Source: Nectonema munidae (lineage: Eukaryota > Nematomorpha > Nectonematoida > Nectonematidae). Taken from it: a DNA stretch of 64,000 bases. Position 1 is the stretch's first letter; every line of letters begins with the position of its first letter. Below the pieces are notes generated by a model. The model was given only the letters and a program-made list of their open reading frames with translations, ran no database searches and was not told the origin of the DNA. The stretch spans positions 1 through 64,000 of the forward strand of contig JAUIRK010000370.1 of assembly GCA_030549495.1 (NCBI GenBank), in the 5' to 3' direction. Shown in pieces: positions 1-13,836 of the stretch. The position numbers and the translations under genes were made by a program.

Positions 1-3000
1 TTTAAAATCATTCCTCATTAACAATACATTTACCCTTAATAAAACATTCTCATTTTTTCGTATTTAAAAGTCATTCTTAGTTATCAATAACTTTACCCTT
101 AATAAAACATTCTTATTTTTCCGTATTTAAAATCATTCCTCATTAACAATACATTTACCCTTAATAAAACATTCTCATTTTTTCGTATTTAAAAGTCATT
201 CTTAGTTATCAATAACTTTACCCTTAATAAAACATTCTTATTTTTCCGTATTTAAAATCATTCCTCATTAACAATACATTTACCCTTAATTAAACATTCT
301 TATTTTTCCGTATTTAAAATCATTCCTCATTAACAATACATTTACCCTTAATTAAACATTATCATTTTTTCGTATTTAAAAGTCATTCTTAGTTAACAAT
401 ACCTTTACCCTTAATAAAACATTCTCATTTTTCCGTATTTAAAATCATTCCTCATTAACAATACATTTACCCTTAATTAAACATTCTTATTTTTCCGTAT
501 TTAAAATCATTCCTCATTAACAATACATTTACCCTTAATAAAACATTCTCATTTTTTCGTATTTAAAAGTCATTCTTAGTTATCAATAACTTTACCCTTA
601 ATAAAACATTCCCATTTTTCCGTATTTAAAATCATTCCTCATTAACAATACATTTACCCTTAATAAAACATTCTCATTTTTTCGTATTTAAAAGTCATTC
701 TTAGTTATCAATACCTTTACCCTTAATAAAACATTCTTATTTTTCCGTATTTAAAATCATTCCTCATTAACAATACATTTACCCTTAATAAAACATTCTC
801 ATTTTTTCGTATTTAAAAGTCATTCTTAGTTATCAATAACTTTACCCTTAATAAAACATTCTTATTTTTCCGTATTTAAAATCATTCCTCATTAACAATA
901 CATTTACCCTTAATAAAACATTCTCATTTTTTCGTATTTAAAAGTCATTCTTAGTTATCAATAACTTTACCCTTAATAAAACCTTCTAATTTTTTGTATT
1001 TAAAAGTCATTCTTAGTTAACAATACCTTTACCCTTAATAAAACATTCTCATTTTTCCGTATTTAAAATCATTCCTCATTAACAATACATTTACCCTTAA
1101 TAAAACATTCTCATTTTTTCGTATTTAAAAGTCATTCTTAGTTATCAATAACTTTACCCTTAATAAAACATTCTAATTTTTTGTATTTAAAAGTCATTCT
1201 TAGTTAACAATACCTTTACCCTTAATAAAACATTCTCATTTTTCCGTATTTAAAATCATTCCTCATTAACAATACATTTACCCTTAATAAAACATTCTCA
1301 TTTTTTCGTATTTAAAAGTCATTCTTAGTTATCAATAACTTTACCCTTAATAAAACATTCTTATTTTTCCGTATTTAAAATCATTCCTCATTAACAATAC
1401 ATTTACCCTTAATTAAACATTCTCATTTTTCCGTATTTAAAATCATTCCTCATTAACAATACATTTACCCTTAATTAAACATTATCATTTTTTCGTATTT
1501 AAAAGTCATTCTTAGTTAACAATACCTTTACCCTTAATAAAACATTCTCATTTTTCCGTATTTAAAATCATTCCTCATTAACAATACATTTACCCTTAAT
1601 TAAACATTCTTATTTTTCCGTATTTAAAATCATTCCTCATTAACAATACATTTACCCTTAATTAAACATTCTCATTTTTTCGTAATTAAAAGTCATTCTT
1701 AGTTATCAATAACTTTACCCTTAATAAAACATTCCAATTTTTCCGTATTTAAAATCATTTCTCATTAACAATACATTTACCCTTAATTAAACATTCTCAT
1801 TTTTTCGTATTTAAAAGTCATTCTTAGTTATCAATAACTTTACCCTTAATAAAACATTCTTATTTTTCCGTATTTAAAATCATTCATCATTAACAATACA
1901 TTTACTCTTAATAAAACATTCTCATTTTTCCGTATTTAAAAGTCATTCTTAGAAAACATTCTCATTTTTCCGTATTTAAAAGTCATTCTTAGTTAACAAT
2001 ACCTTTACCCTTAATAAAACATTCTCATTTTTCCGTATTTAAAATCATTCTTCATTAACAATACATTTACTCTTAATAAAACATTCTCATTTTTCCGTAT
2101 TTAAAAGTCATTCTTAGTTAACAATACCTTTACCCTTAATAAAACATTCTCATTTTTCCGTATTTAAAATCATTCCTCATTAACAATACATTTACCCTTA
2201 ATAAAACATTCTCATTTTTCCGTATTTAAAAGTCATTCTTAATTATCAATACATTTACCCTTAATAAAACATTCTCATTTTTCGTATTTAAAAGTCATTC
2301 TTAGTTAACAATACCTTTACCCTTAATAAAACATTCTCATTTTTCCGTATTTAAAATCATTCCTCATTAACAATACATTTACCCTTAATTAAACATTCTT
2401 ATTTTTCCGTATTTAAAATCATTCCTCATTAACAATACATTTACCCTTAATTAAACATTCTCATTTTTCTATATTTATATTTAACTATCCTTTACCCTTA
2501 ATAAAACATTCTCATTTTTCCGTATTTAAAAGTCATTCTTAGAAAACATTCTCATTTTTCCGTATTTAAAAGTCATTCTTAGTTAACAATACCTTTACCC
2601 TTAATAAAACATTCCCATTTTTCCGTATTTAAAATCATTCCTCATTAACAATACATTTACCCTTAATAAAACATTCTCATTTTTTCGTATTTAAAAGTCA
2701 TTCTTAGTTATCAATAACTTTACCCTTAATAAAACATTCTTATTTTTCCGTATTTAAAATCATTCTTCATTAACAATACATTTACTCTTAATAAAACATT
2801 CTCATTTTTCTATATTTAAAAGACATTCTTAGTTAACAATACCTTTACCCTTAATAAAACATTCTCATTTTTTGTATTTAAATGTCATTCTTAGTTAACA
2901 ATACCTTTACCCTTAATAAAACATTCTCATTTTTCCGTATTTAAAAGTCATTCTTAGAAAACATTCTCATTTTTCCGTATTTAGAAGTCATTCTTAGTTA

Positions 3001-4020
3001 ACAATACCTTTACCCTTAATAAAACATTCTCATTTTTCCGTATTTAAAATCATTCCTCATTAACAATACATTTACCCTTAATAAAACATTCTCATTTTTC
3101 CGTATTTAAAAGTCATTCTTAGTTATCAATACCTTTACCCTTAATAAAACATTCTTATTTTTCCGTATTTAAAATCATTCTCATTAACAATACATTTACC
3201 CTTAATAAAACATTCTCATTTTTCGTATTTAAAAGTCATTCTTAGTTAACAATACCTTTACCCTTAATAAAACATTCTCATTTTTCCGTATTTAGAAGTC
3301 ATTCTTAGTTAACAATACCTTTACCCTTAATAAAACATTCTCATTTTTCCGTATTTAAAAGTCATTCTTAGAAAACATTCTCATTTTTCCGTATTTAAAA
3401 GTCATTCTTAGTTAACAATACCTTTACCCTTAATAAAACATTCCCATTTTTCCGTATTTAAAATCATTCCTCATTAACAATACATTTACCCTTAATAAAA
3501 CATTCTCATTTTTTCGTATTTAAAAGTCATTCTTAGTTATCAATAACTTTACCCTTAATAAAACATTCTTATTTTTCCGTATTTAAAATCATTCCTCATT
3601 AACAATACATTTACCCTTAATTAAACATTCTTATTTTTCCGTATTTAAAATCATTCCTCATTAACAATACATTTACCCTTAATTAAACATTATCATTTTT
3701 TCGTATTTAAAAGTCATTCTTAGTTAACAATACCTTTACCCTTAATAAAACATTCTCATTTTTCCGTATTTAAAATCATTCCTCATTAACAATACATTTA
3801 CCCTTAATTAAACATTCTTATTTTTCCGTATTTAAAATCATTCCTCATTAACAATACATTTACCCTTAATTAAACATTCTCATTTTTCCGTATTTAAAAG
3901 TCATTCTTAGTTATCAATACACTTTACCCTTAATAAAACATTCTCATTTTTCCGTATTTAAAATCATTCCTCATTAACAATACATTTACCCTTAATAAAA
4001 CATTCTCATTTTTCCGTATT

Positions 4021-5016
4021 TAAAAGTCATTCTTAGTTATCAATAACTTTACCCTTAATAAAACATTCTTATTTTTCCGTATTTAAAATCATTCATCATT
4101 AACAATACATTTACTCTTAATAAAACATTCTCATTTTTCCGTATTTAAAAGTCATTCTTAGAAAACATTCTCATTTTTCCGTATTTAAAAGTCATTCTTA
4201 GTTAACAATACCTTTACCCTTAATAAAACATTCTCATTTTTCCGTATTTAAAATCATTCCTCATTAACAATACATTTACCCTTAATAAAACATTCTCATT
4301 TTTCCGTATTTAAAAGTCATTCTTAGTTAACAATACCTTTACCCTTATTAAAACATTCTTATTTTTCCGTATTTAAAATCATTCCTCATTAACAATACAT
4401 TTACCCTTAATAAAATATTCTAATTTTTTCGTATTTAAAAGTCATTCTTAGTTATCAATTACTTTACCCTTAATAAAACATTCTAATTTTTTGTATTTAA
4501 AAGTCATTCTTAGTTAACAATGCCTTTAACCTTAATAAAACATTCTCATTTTTCCGTATTTAAAATCATTCCTCATTAACAATACATTTACCCTTAATTA
4601 AACATTCTTATTTTTCCGTATTAAAATCATTCCTCATTAACAATACATTTACCCTTAATTAAACATTATCATTTTTCTATTTTTATATTTAACTATCCTT
4701 TACCCTTAATAAAACATTCTCATTTTTCCGTATTTAAAAGTCATTCTTAGAAAACATTCTCATTTTTCCGTATTTAAAAGTCATTCTTAGTTAACAATAC
4801 CTTTACCCTTAATAAAACATTCTCATTTTTCCGTATTTAAAATCATTCCTCATTAACAATACATTTACCCTTAATAAAACATTCTCATTTTTTCGTATTT
4901 AAAAGTCATTCTTAGTTATCAATAACTTTACCCTTAATAAAACATTCTTATTTTTCCGTATTTAAAATCATTCATCATTAACAATACATTTACTCTTAAT
5001 AAAACATTCTCATTTT
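4021..5016. repeat. Satellite block duplicated at 12,841 (copy 1)
   Basis: Line by line this ~996-bp block matches 12,841-13,836 at a constant offset of 8,820 bp with only two mismatches that I can find. Shared oddities include TAAAATATTC, CAATGCCTTTAACC and the ATATTTAACTATCC marker. Neighbouring monomers differ from one another far more, so the match reflects copying of a whole block, not monomer similarity. Just upstream (before ~4,000) and downstream (after ~5,016) the correspondence breaks. Confidence 0.9.
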
Positions 5017-5189
5017 TCCGTATTTAAAAGTCATTCTTAGTTAACAATACCTTTACCCTTAATAAAACATTCTCATTTTTTGTATTTAAATGTCATTCTT
5101 AGTTAACAATACCTTTACCCTTAATAAAACATTCTCATTTTTCCGTATTTAAAAGTCAATTCTTAAGAAAACATTCTCATTTTTCCGTA

Positions 5190-6020
5190 TTTAAAAGTCA
5201 TTCTTAGTTAACAATACCTTTACCCTTAATAAAACATTCCCATTTTTCCGTATTTAAAATCATTCCTCATTAACAATACATTTACCCTTAATAAAACATT
5301 CTCATTTTTTCGTATTTAAAAGTCATTCTTAGTTATCAATAACTTTACCCTTAATAAAACATTCTTATTTTTCCGTATTTAAAATCATTCATCATTAACA
5401 ATACATTTACTCTTAATAAAACATTCTCATTTTTGTATTAAAAAGTCATTCTTAGTTAACAATACCTTTACCCTTAATAAAACATTCTCATTTTTTGTAT
5501 TTAAATGTCATTCTTAGTTAACAATACCTTTACCCTTAATAAAACATTCTCATTTTTCCGTATTTAAAAGTCATTCTTAGAAAACATTCTCATTTTTCCG
5601 TATTTAAAAGTCATTCTTAGTTAACAATACCTTTACCCTTAATAAAACATTCCCATTTTTCCGTATTTAAAATCATTCCTCATTAACAATACATTTACCC
5701 TTAATAAAACATTCTCATTTTTTCGTATTTAAAAGTCATTCTTAGTTATCAATAACTTTACCCTTAATAAAACATTCTTATTTTTCCGTATTTAAAATCA
5801 TTCATCATTAACAATACATTTACTCTTAATAAAACATTCTCATTTTTGTATTAAAAAGTCATTCTTAGTTAACAATACCTTTACCCTTAATAAAACATTC
5901 TCATTTTTTGTATTTAAATGTCATTCTTAGTTAACAATACCTTTACCCTTAATAAAACATTCCCATTTTTCCCTATTTAAAATCATTCTTGATTAACAAT
6001 ACATTTACTCTTAATAAAAC
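5190..6020. repeat. Tandem ~413-bp satellite higher-order unit
   Basis: A rare variant in which CATTTTTGTATTAAAAAGTC replaces the usual monomer junction occurs near 5,430 and again near 5,843, 413 bp apart. Each is followed by the same uncommon TTTTTTGTATTTAAATGTC variant. The ordered pair of rare variants shows a multi-monomer unit repeated in tandem. Confidence 0.75.
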
Positions 6021-9000
6021 ATTCTCATTTTTCCGTATTTAAAAGTCATTCTTAGAAAAGATTCTCATTTTTCCGTATTTAAAAGTCATTCTTAGTTAAC
6101 AATACCTTTACCCTTAATAAAACAATCTCATTTTTCCGTATTTATAATCATTCTTCATTAACAATACATTTACTCTTAAAAAAACATTCCCATTTTTCCG
6201 TATTTAAAATCATTCCTCATTAACAATACATTTACCCTTAATAAAACATTCTCATTTTTTCGTATTTAAAAGTCATTCTTAGTTATCAATAACTTTACCC
6301 TTAATAAAACATTCTTATTTTTCCGTATTTAAAATCATTCCTCATTAACAATACATTTACCCTTAATTAAACATTCTCATTTTTCCGTATTTAAAATCAT
6401 TCCTCATTAACAATACATTTACCCTTAATAAAACATTCTCATTTTTCCGTATTTAAAAGTCATTCTTAGTTAACAATACCTTTACCCTTAATAAAACATT
6501 CTCATTTTTCCGTATTTAAAAGTCATTCTTCATTAACAATACATTTACCCTTAATTAAACATTCTTATTTTTCCGTATTTAAAATCATTCTTCATTAACA
6601 ATACATTTACCCTTAATTAAACATTCTCATTTTTTCGTATTTAAAAGTCATTCTTAGTTATCAATAACTTTACCCTTAATAAAACATTCTAATTTTTTGT
6701 ATTTAAAAGTCATTCTTAGTTAACAATACCTTTACCCTTAATAAAACATTCCCATTTTTCCGTATTTAAAATCATTCTTCATTAACAATACATTTACTCT
6801 TAATAAAACATTCTCATTTTTCCGTATTTAAAAGTCATTCTTAGTTAACAATACCTTTACCCTTATTAAAACATTCTCATTTTTCCGTATTTAAAATCAT
6901 TCCTCATTAACAATACATTTACTCTTAATAAAACATTCTCATTTTTTCGTATTTAAAAGTCATTCTTAGTTATCAATAACTTTACCCTTAATAAAACATT
7001 CTAATTTTTTGTATTTAAAAGTCATTCTTAGTTAACAATATCTTTACCCTTAATAAAACATTCTCATTTTTCCGTATTTAAAATCATTCCTCATTAACAA
7101 TACATTTACCCTTAATAAAACATTCTCATTTTTCCGTATTTAAAAGTCATTCTTAGTTAACAATACCTTTACCCTTAATAAAACATTCTCATTTTTCCCT
7201 ATTTAAAATCATTCTTCATTAACAATACATTTACTCTTAATAAAACATTCTCATTTTTCCGTATTTAAAATCATTCTTCATTAACAATACATTTACCCTT
7301 AATTAAACATTTTCATTTTTCCGTATTTAAAATCATTCCTCATTAACAATACATTTACCCTTAATAAAACATTCTTATTTTTCCGTATTTAAAATCATTC
7401 CTCATTAACAATACATTTACCCTTAATTAAACATTCTCATTTTTCCGTATTTAAAAGTCATTCTTAGTTAACAATACACTTTACCCTTAATAAAACATTC
7501 TCATTTTTCCGTATTTAAAATCATTCCTCATTAACAATACATTTACCCTTAATAAAACATTCTCATTTTTCCGTATTTAAAAGTCATTCTTAGTTATCAA
7601 TACTTTACCCTTAATAAAACATTCTCATTTTTTGTATTTAAAAGTCATTCTTAGTTAACAATATCTTTACCCTTAATAAAACATTCTCATTTTTCCGTAT
7701 TTAAAATCATTCATCATTAACAATACATTTACCCTTAATAAAACATTCTCATTTTTCCGTATTTAAAATCATTCCTCATTAACAATACATTTACCCTTAA
7801 TAAAACATTCTCATTTTTCCGTATTTAAAGTCATTCTTCAGTTAACAATACCTTTACCCTTAATAAAACATTCTCATTTTTCCGTATTTAAAATCATTCC
7901 TCATTAACAATACATTTACCCTTAATAAAACATTCTCATTTTTCCGTATTTAAAATCATTCTTCATTAACAATACATTTACTCTTAATAAAACATTCTCA
8001 TTTTTCCGTATTTAAAAGTCATTCTTAGTTAACAATACCTTTACCCTTAATAAAACATTCTCATTTTTCCGTATTTAAAAGTCATTCTTAGTTAACAATA
8101 CCTTTACCCTTAATAAAACATTCTCATTTTTCCGTATTTAAAATCATTCTTCATTAACAATACATTTACTCTTAATAAAACATTCTCATTTTTCCGTATT
8201 TAAAAGTCATTCTTAGTTAACAATACCTTTACCCTTAATAAAACATTCTCATTTTTCCGTATTTAAAATCATTCCTCATTAACAATACATTTACTCTTAA
8301 TAAAACATTCTCATTTTTCTGTATTTAAAAGTCATTCTTAGTTATCAATAACTTTACCCTTAATAAAACATTCTAATTTTTTGTATTTAAAAGTCATTCT
8401 TAGTTAACAATATCTTTACCCTTAATAAAACATTCCCATTTTTCCGTATTTAAAATCATTCCTCATTAACAATACATTTACCCTTAATAAAACATTTTCA
8501 TTTTATGTATTTAAAAGTCATTCTTAGTTAACAATACCTTTACCCTTAATAAAACATTTTCATTTTTCCGTATTTAAAATCATTCTTCATTAACAATACA
8601 TTTACTCTTAATAAAACATTCTCATTTTTCCGTATTTAAAATCATTCCTCATTAACAATACATTTACCCTTAATTAAACATTTTTATTTTTCCGTATTTA
8701 AAATCATTCCTCATTAACAATACATTTACCCTTAATTAAACATTCTTATTTTTCCGTATTTAAAATCATTCCTCATTAACAATACCTTTGCCCTTAATAA
8801 AACATTCTCATTGTTCCGTATTTAAAAGTCATTCTTAGTTATCAATAACTTTACCCTTAATAAAACATTCTAATTTTTCCGTATTTAAAATCATTCCTCA
8901 TTAACAATACATTTACCCTTAATTAAACATTCTTATTTTTCCGTATTTAAAAGTCATTCTTAGTTATCAATAACTTTACCCTTAATAAAACATTCTAATT

Positions 9001-12000
9001 TTTTGTATTTAAAAGTCATTCTTAGTTAACAATACCTTTACCCTTAATAAAACATTCTCATTTTTCCGTATTTAAAATCATTCCTCATTAACAATACATT
9101 TACCCTTAATAAAACATTCTCATTTTTCCGTATTTAAAATCATTCTTCATTAACAATACATTTACTCTTAATAAAACATTCTCATTTTTCCGTATTTAAA
9201 AGTCATTCTTAGTTAACAATACCTTTACCCTTAATAAAACATTCTCATTTTTCCGTATTTAAAAGTCATTCTTAGTTAACAATACCTTTACCCTTAATAA
9301 AACATTCTCATTTTTCCGTATTTAAAATCATTCCTCATTAACAATACATTTACTCTTAATAAAACATTCTCATTTTTTCGTATTTAAAAGTCATTCTTAG
9401 TTATCAATACCTTTACCCTTAATAAAACATTCTAATTTTTTGTATTTAAAAGTCATTCTTAGTTAACAATACCTTTACCCTTAATAAAACATTCAAATTT
9501 TTCCGTATTTAAAATCATTCTTCATTAACAATACATTTACTCTTAATAAAACATTCTCATTTTTCCGTATTTAAAAGTCATTCTTAGAAAACTTTCTCAT
9601 TTTTCCGTATTTAAAAGTCATTCTTAGTTAACAATACCTTTACCCTTATTAAAACATTCTCATTTTTCCGTATTTAAAATCATTCCTCATTAACAATACA
9701 TTTACTCTTAATAAAACATTCTCATTTTTCTGTATTTAAAAGTCATTCTTAGTTATCAATAACTTTACCCTTAATAAAACATTCTAATTTTTTGTATTTA
9801 AAAGACATTCTTAGTTAACAATACCTTTACCCTTAATAAAACATTCCAATTTTTCCGTATTTAAAATCATTCTTCATTAACAATACATTTACTCTTAATA
9901 AAACATTCTCATTTTTCCGTATTTAAAAGTCATTCTTAGAAAACATTCTCATTTTTCCGTATTTAAAAGTCATTCTTAGTAAACAATACCTTTACCCTTA
10001 ATAAAACATTCTCATTTTTCCGTATTTAAAATCATTCCTCATTAACAATACATTTACCCTTAATAAAACATTCTCATTTTTTCGTATTTAAAAGTCATTC
10101 TTAGTTATCAATAACTTTACCCTTAATAAAACATTCTTATTTTTCCGTATTTAAAATCATTCATCATTAACCATACATTTACTCTTAATAAAACATTCTC
10201 ATTTTTCCGTATTTAAAATCATTCCTCATTAACAATACATTTACTCTTAATAAAACATTCTCATTTTTCTGTATTTAAAAGTCATTCTTAGTTATCAATA
10301 ACTTTACCCTTAATAAAACATTCTAATTTTTTGTATTTAAAAGTCATTCTTAGTTAACAATACCTTTACCCTTAATAAAACATTCCCATTTTTCCGTATT
10401 TAAAATCATTCCTCATTAACAATACATTTACCCTTAATAAAACATTTTCATTTTATGTATTTAAAAATCATTAGTTAACAATTACTTTACCCTTAATAAA
10501 ACATTCTCATTTTTCCGTATTTAAAAGCATTCTTCATTAACAATACATTTACTCTTAATAAAACATTCTCATTTTTCCGTATTTAAAATCATTCCTCATT
10601 AACAATACATTTACCCTTAATTAAACATTTTTATTTTTCCGTATTTAAAATCATTCCTCATTAACAATAAATTTACCCTTAATTAAACATTTTTATTTTC
10701 CGTATTTAAAATCATTCCTCATTAACAATACATTTACCCTTAATAAAACATTCTCATTTTTCCGTATTTAAAAGTCATTCTTAGAAAACATTCTCATTTT
10801 TCCGTATTTAAAAGTCATTCTTAGTTAACAATACCTTTACCCTTAATAAAACATTCTCATTTTTCCGTATTTAAAATCATTCCTCATTAACAATACATTT
10901 ACCCTTAATAAAACATTCTCATTTTTCCGTATTTAAAATCATTCCTCATTAACAATACATTTACCCTTAATTAAACATTTTTATTTTCCGTATTTAAAAT
11001 CATTCCTCATTAACAATACATTTACCCTTAATAAAACATTCTCATTTTTTCGTATTTAAAAGTCATTCTTAGTTATCAATAACTTTACCCTTAATAAAAC
11101 ATTCTTATTTTTCCGTATTTAAAAGCATTCTTCATTAACAATACATTTACTCTTAATAAAACATTCTCATTTTTCCGTATTTAAAATCATTCCTCATTAA
11201 CAATACATTTACCCTTAATTAAACATTTTTATTTTCCGTATTTAAAATCATTCCTCATTAACAATACATTTACCCTTAATTAAACATTCTCATTTTTCCG
11301 TATTTAAAATCATTCCTCATTAACAATACATTTACCCTTAATTAAACATTCTTATTTTTTCGTATTTAAAAGTCATTCTTAGTTATCAATAACTTTACCC
11401 TTAATAAAACATTCTTATTTTTCCGTATTTAAAATCATTCCTCATTAACAATACATTTACCCTTAATTAAACATTTTTATTTTTCTGTATTTAAAAGTCA
11501 TTCTTAGTTATCAATAACTTTACCCTTAATAAAACATTCTAATTTTTTGTATTTAAAAGTCATACTTAGTTAACAATATCTTTACCCTTAATAAAACATT
11601 CCCATTTTTCCGTATTTAAAATCATTCCTCATTAACAATACATTTACCCTTAATTAAACATTCTTATTTTTCCGTATTTAAAATCATTCCTCATTAACAA
11701 TACATTTACCCTTAATAAAACATTCTCATTTTTCCGTATTTAAAAGTCATTCTTAGTTAACAATACCTTTACCCTTAATAAAACATTCTCATTTTTCCGT
11801 ATTTAAAATCATTCTTCATTAACAATACATTTACCCTTAATTAAACATTCTTATTTTTCCGTATTTAAAATCATTCTTCATTAACAATACATTTACCCTT
11901 AATTAAACATTCTCATTTTTTCGTATTTAAAAGTCATTCTTAGTTATCAATAACTTTACCCTTAATAAAACATTCTCATTTTTTGTATTTAAATGTCATT

Positions 12001-12840
12001 CTTAGTTAACAATACCTTTACCCTTAATAAAACATTCCCATTTTTCCCTATTTAAAATCATTCTTCATTAACAACACATTTACTCTTAATAAAACATTCT
12101 CATTTTTCCGTATTTAAAAGTCATTCTTAGAAAACATTCTCATTTTTCCGTATTTAAAAGTCATTCTTAGTTAACAATACATTTACCCTTAATAAAACAT
12201 TCTCATTTTTCCGTATTTAAAATCATTCTTCATTAACAATACATTTACTCTTTAAAAAACATTCCCATTTTTCCGTATTTAAAATCATTCCTCATTAACA
12301 ATACATTTACCCTTAATAAAACATTCTCATTTTTTCGTATTTAAAAGTCATTCTTAGTTATCAATAACTTTACCCTTAATAAAACATTCTTATTTTTCCG
12401 TATTTAAAATCATTCCTCATTAACAATACATTTACCCTTAATTAAACATTCTTATTTTTCCGTATTTAAAATCATTCCTCATTAACAATACATTTACCCT
12501 TAATTAAACATTATCATTTTTTCGTATTTAAAAGTCATTCTTAGTTAACAATACCTTTACCCTTAATAAAACATTCTCATTTTTCCGTATTTAAAATCAT
12601 TCCTCATTAACAATACATTTACCCTTAATTAAACATTCTTATTTTTCCGTATTTAAAATCATTCCTCATTAACAATACATTTACCCTTAATTAAACATTC
12701 TCATTTTTTCGTATTTAAAAGTCATTCTTAGTTATCAATAACTTTACCCTTAATAAAACATTCCAATTTTTCCGTATTTAAAATCATTTCTCATTAACAA
12801 TACATTTACCCTTAATTAAACATTCTCATTTTTTCGTATT

Positions 12841-13836
12841 TAAAAGTCATTCTTAGTTATCAATAACTTTACCCTTAATAAAACATTCTTATTTTTCCGT
12901 ATTTAAAATCATTCATCATTAACAATACATTTACTCTTAATAAAACATTCTCATTTTTCCGTATTTAAAAGTCATTCTTAGAAAACATTCTCATTTTTCC
13001 GTATTTAAAAGTCATTCTTAGTTAACAATACCTTTACCCTTAATAAAACATTCTCATTTTTCCGTATTTAAAATCATTCCTCATTAACAATACATTTACC
13101 CTTAATAAAACATTCTCATTTTTCCGTATTTAAAAGTCATTCTTAGTTAACAATACCTTTACCCTTAATAAAACATTCTCATTTTTCCGTATTTAAAATC
13201 ATTCCTCATTAACAATACATTTACCCTTAATAAAATATTCTAATTTTTTCGTATTTAAAAGTCATTCTTAGTTATCAATTACTTTACCCTTAATAAAACA
13301 TTCTAATTTTTTGTATTTAAAAGTCATTCTTAGTTAACAATGCCTTTAACCTTAATAAAACATTCTCATTTTTCCGTATTTAAAATCATTCCTCATTAAC
13401 AATACATTTACCCTTAATTAAACATTCTTATTTTTCCGTATTAAAATCATTCCTCATTAACAATACATTTACCCTTAATTAAACATTATCATTTTTCTAT
13501 TTTTATATTTAACTATCCTTTACCCTTAATAAAACATTCTCATTTTTCCGTATTTAAAAGTCATTCTTAGAAAACATTCTCATTTTTCCGTATTTAAAAG
13601 TCATTCTTAGTTAACAATACCTTTACCCTTAATAAAACATTCTCATTTTTCCGTATTTAAAATCATTCCTCATTAACAATACATTTACCCTTAATAAAAC
13701 ATTCTCATTTTTTCGTATTTAAAAGTCATTCTTAGTTATCAATAACTTTACCCTTAATAAAACATTCTTATTTTTCCGTATTTAAAATCATTCATCATTA
13801 ACAATACATTTACTCTTAATAAAACATTCTCATTTT
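12841..13836. repeat. Satellite block duplicated from 4,021 (copy 2)
   Basis: This is the partner of 4,021-5,016. The sequence just before it (~12,430-12,900) instead matches ~1,390-1,880, so the surrounding array is a mosaic of blocks copied from different places. A further stretch near 14,221 matches 5,403 at offset 8,818, so the duplicated tract resumes after a small indel. Confidence 0.88.
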
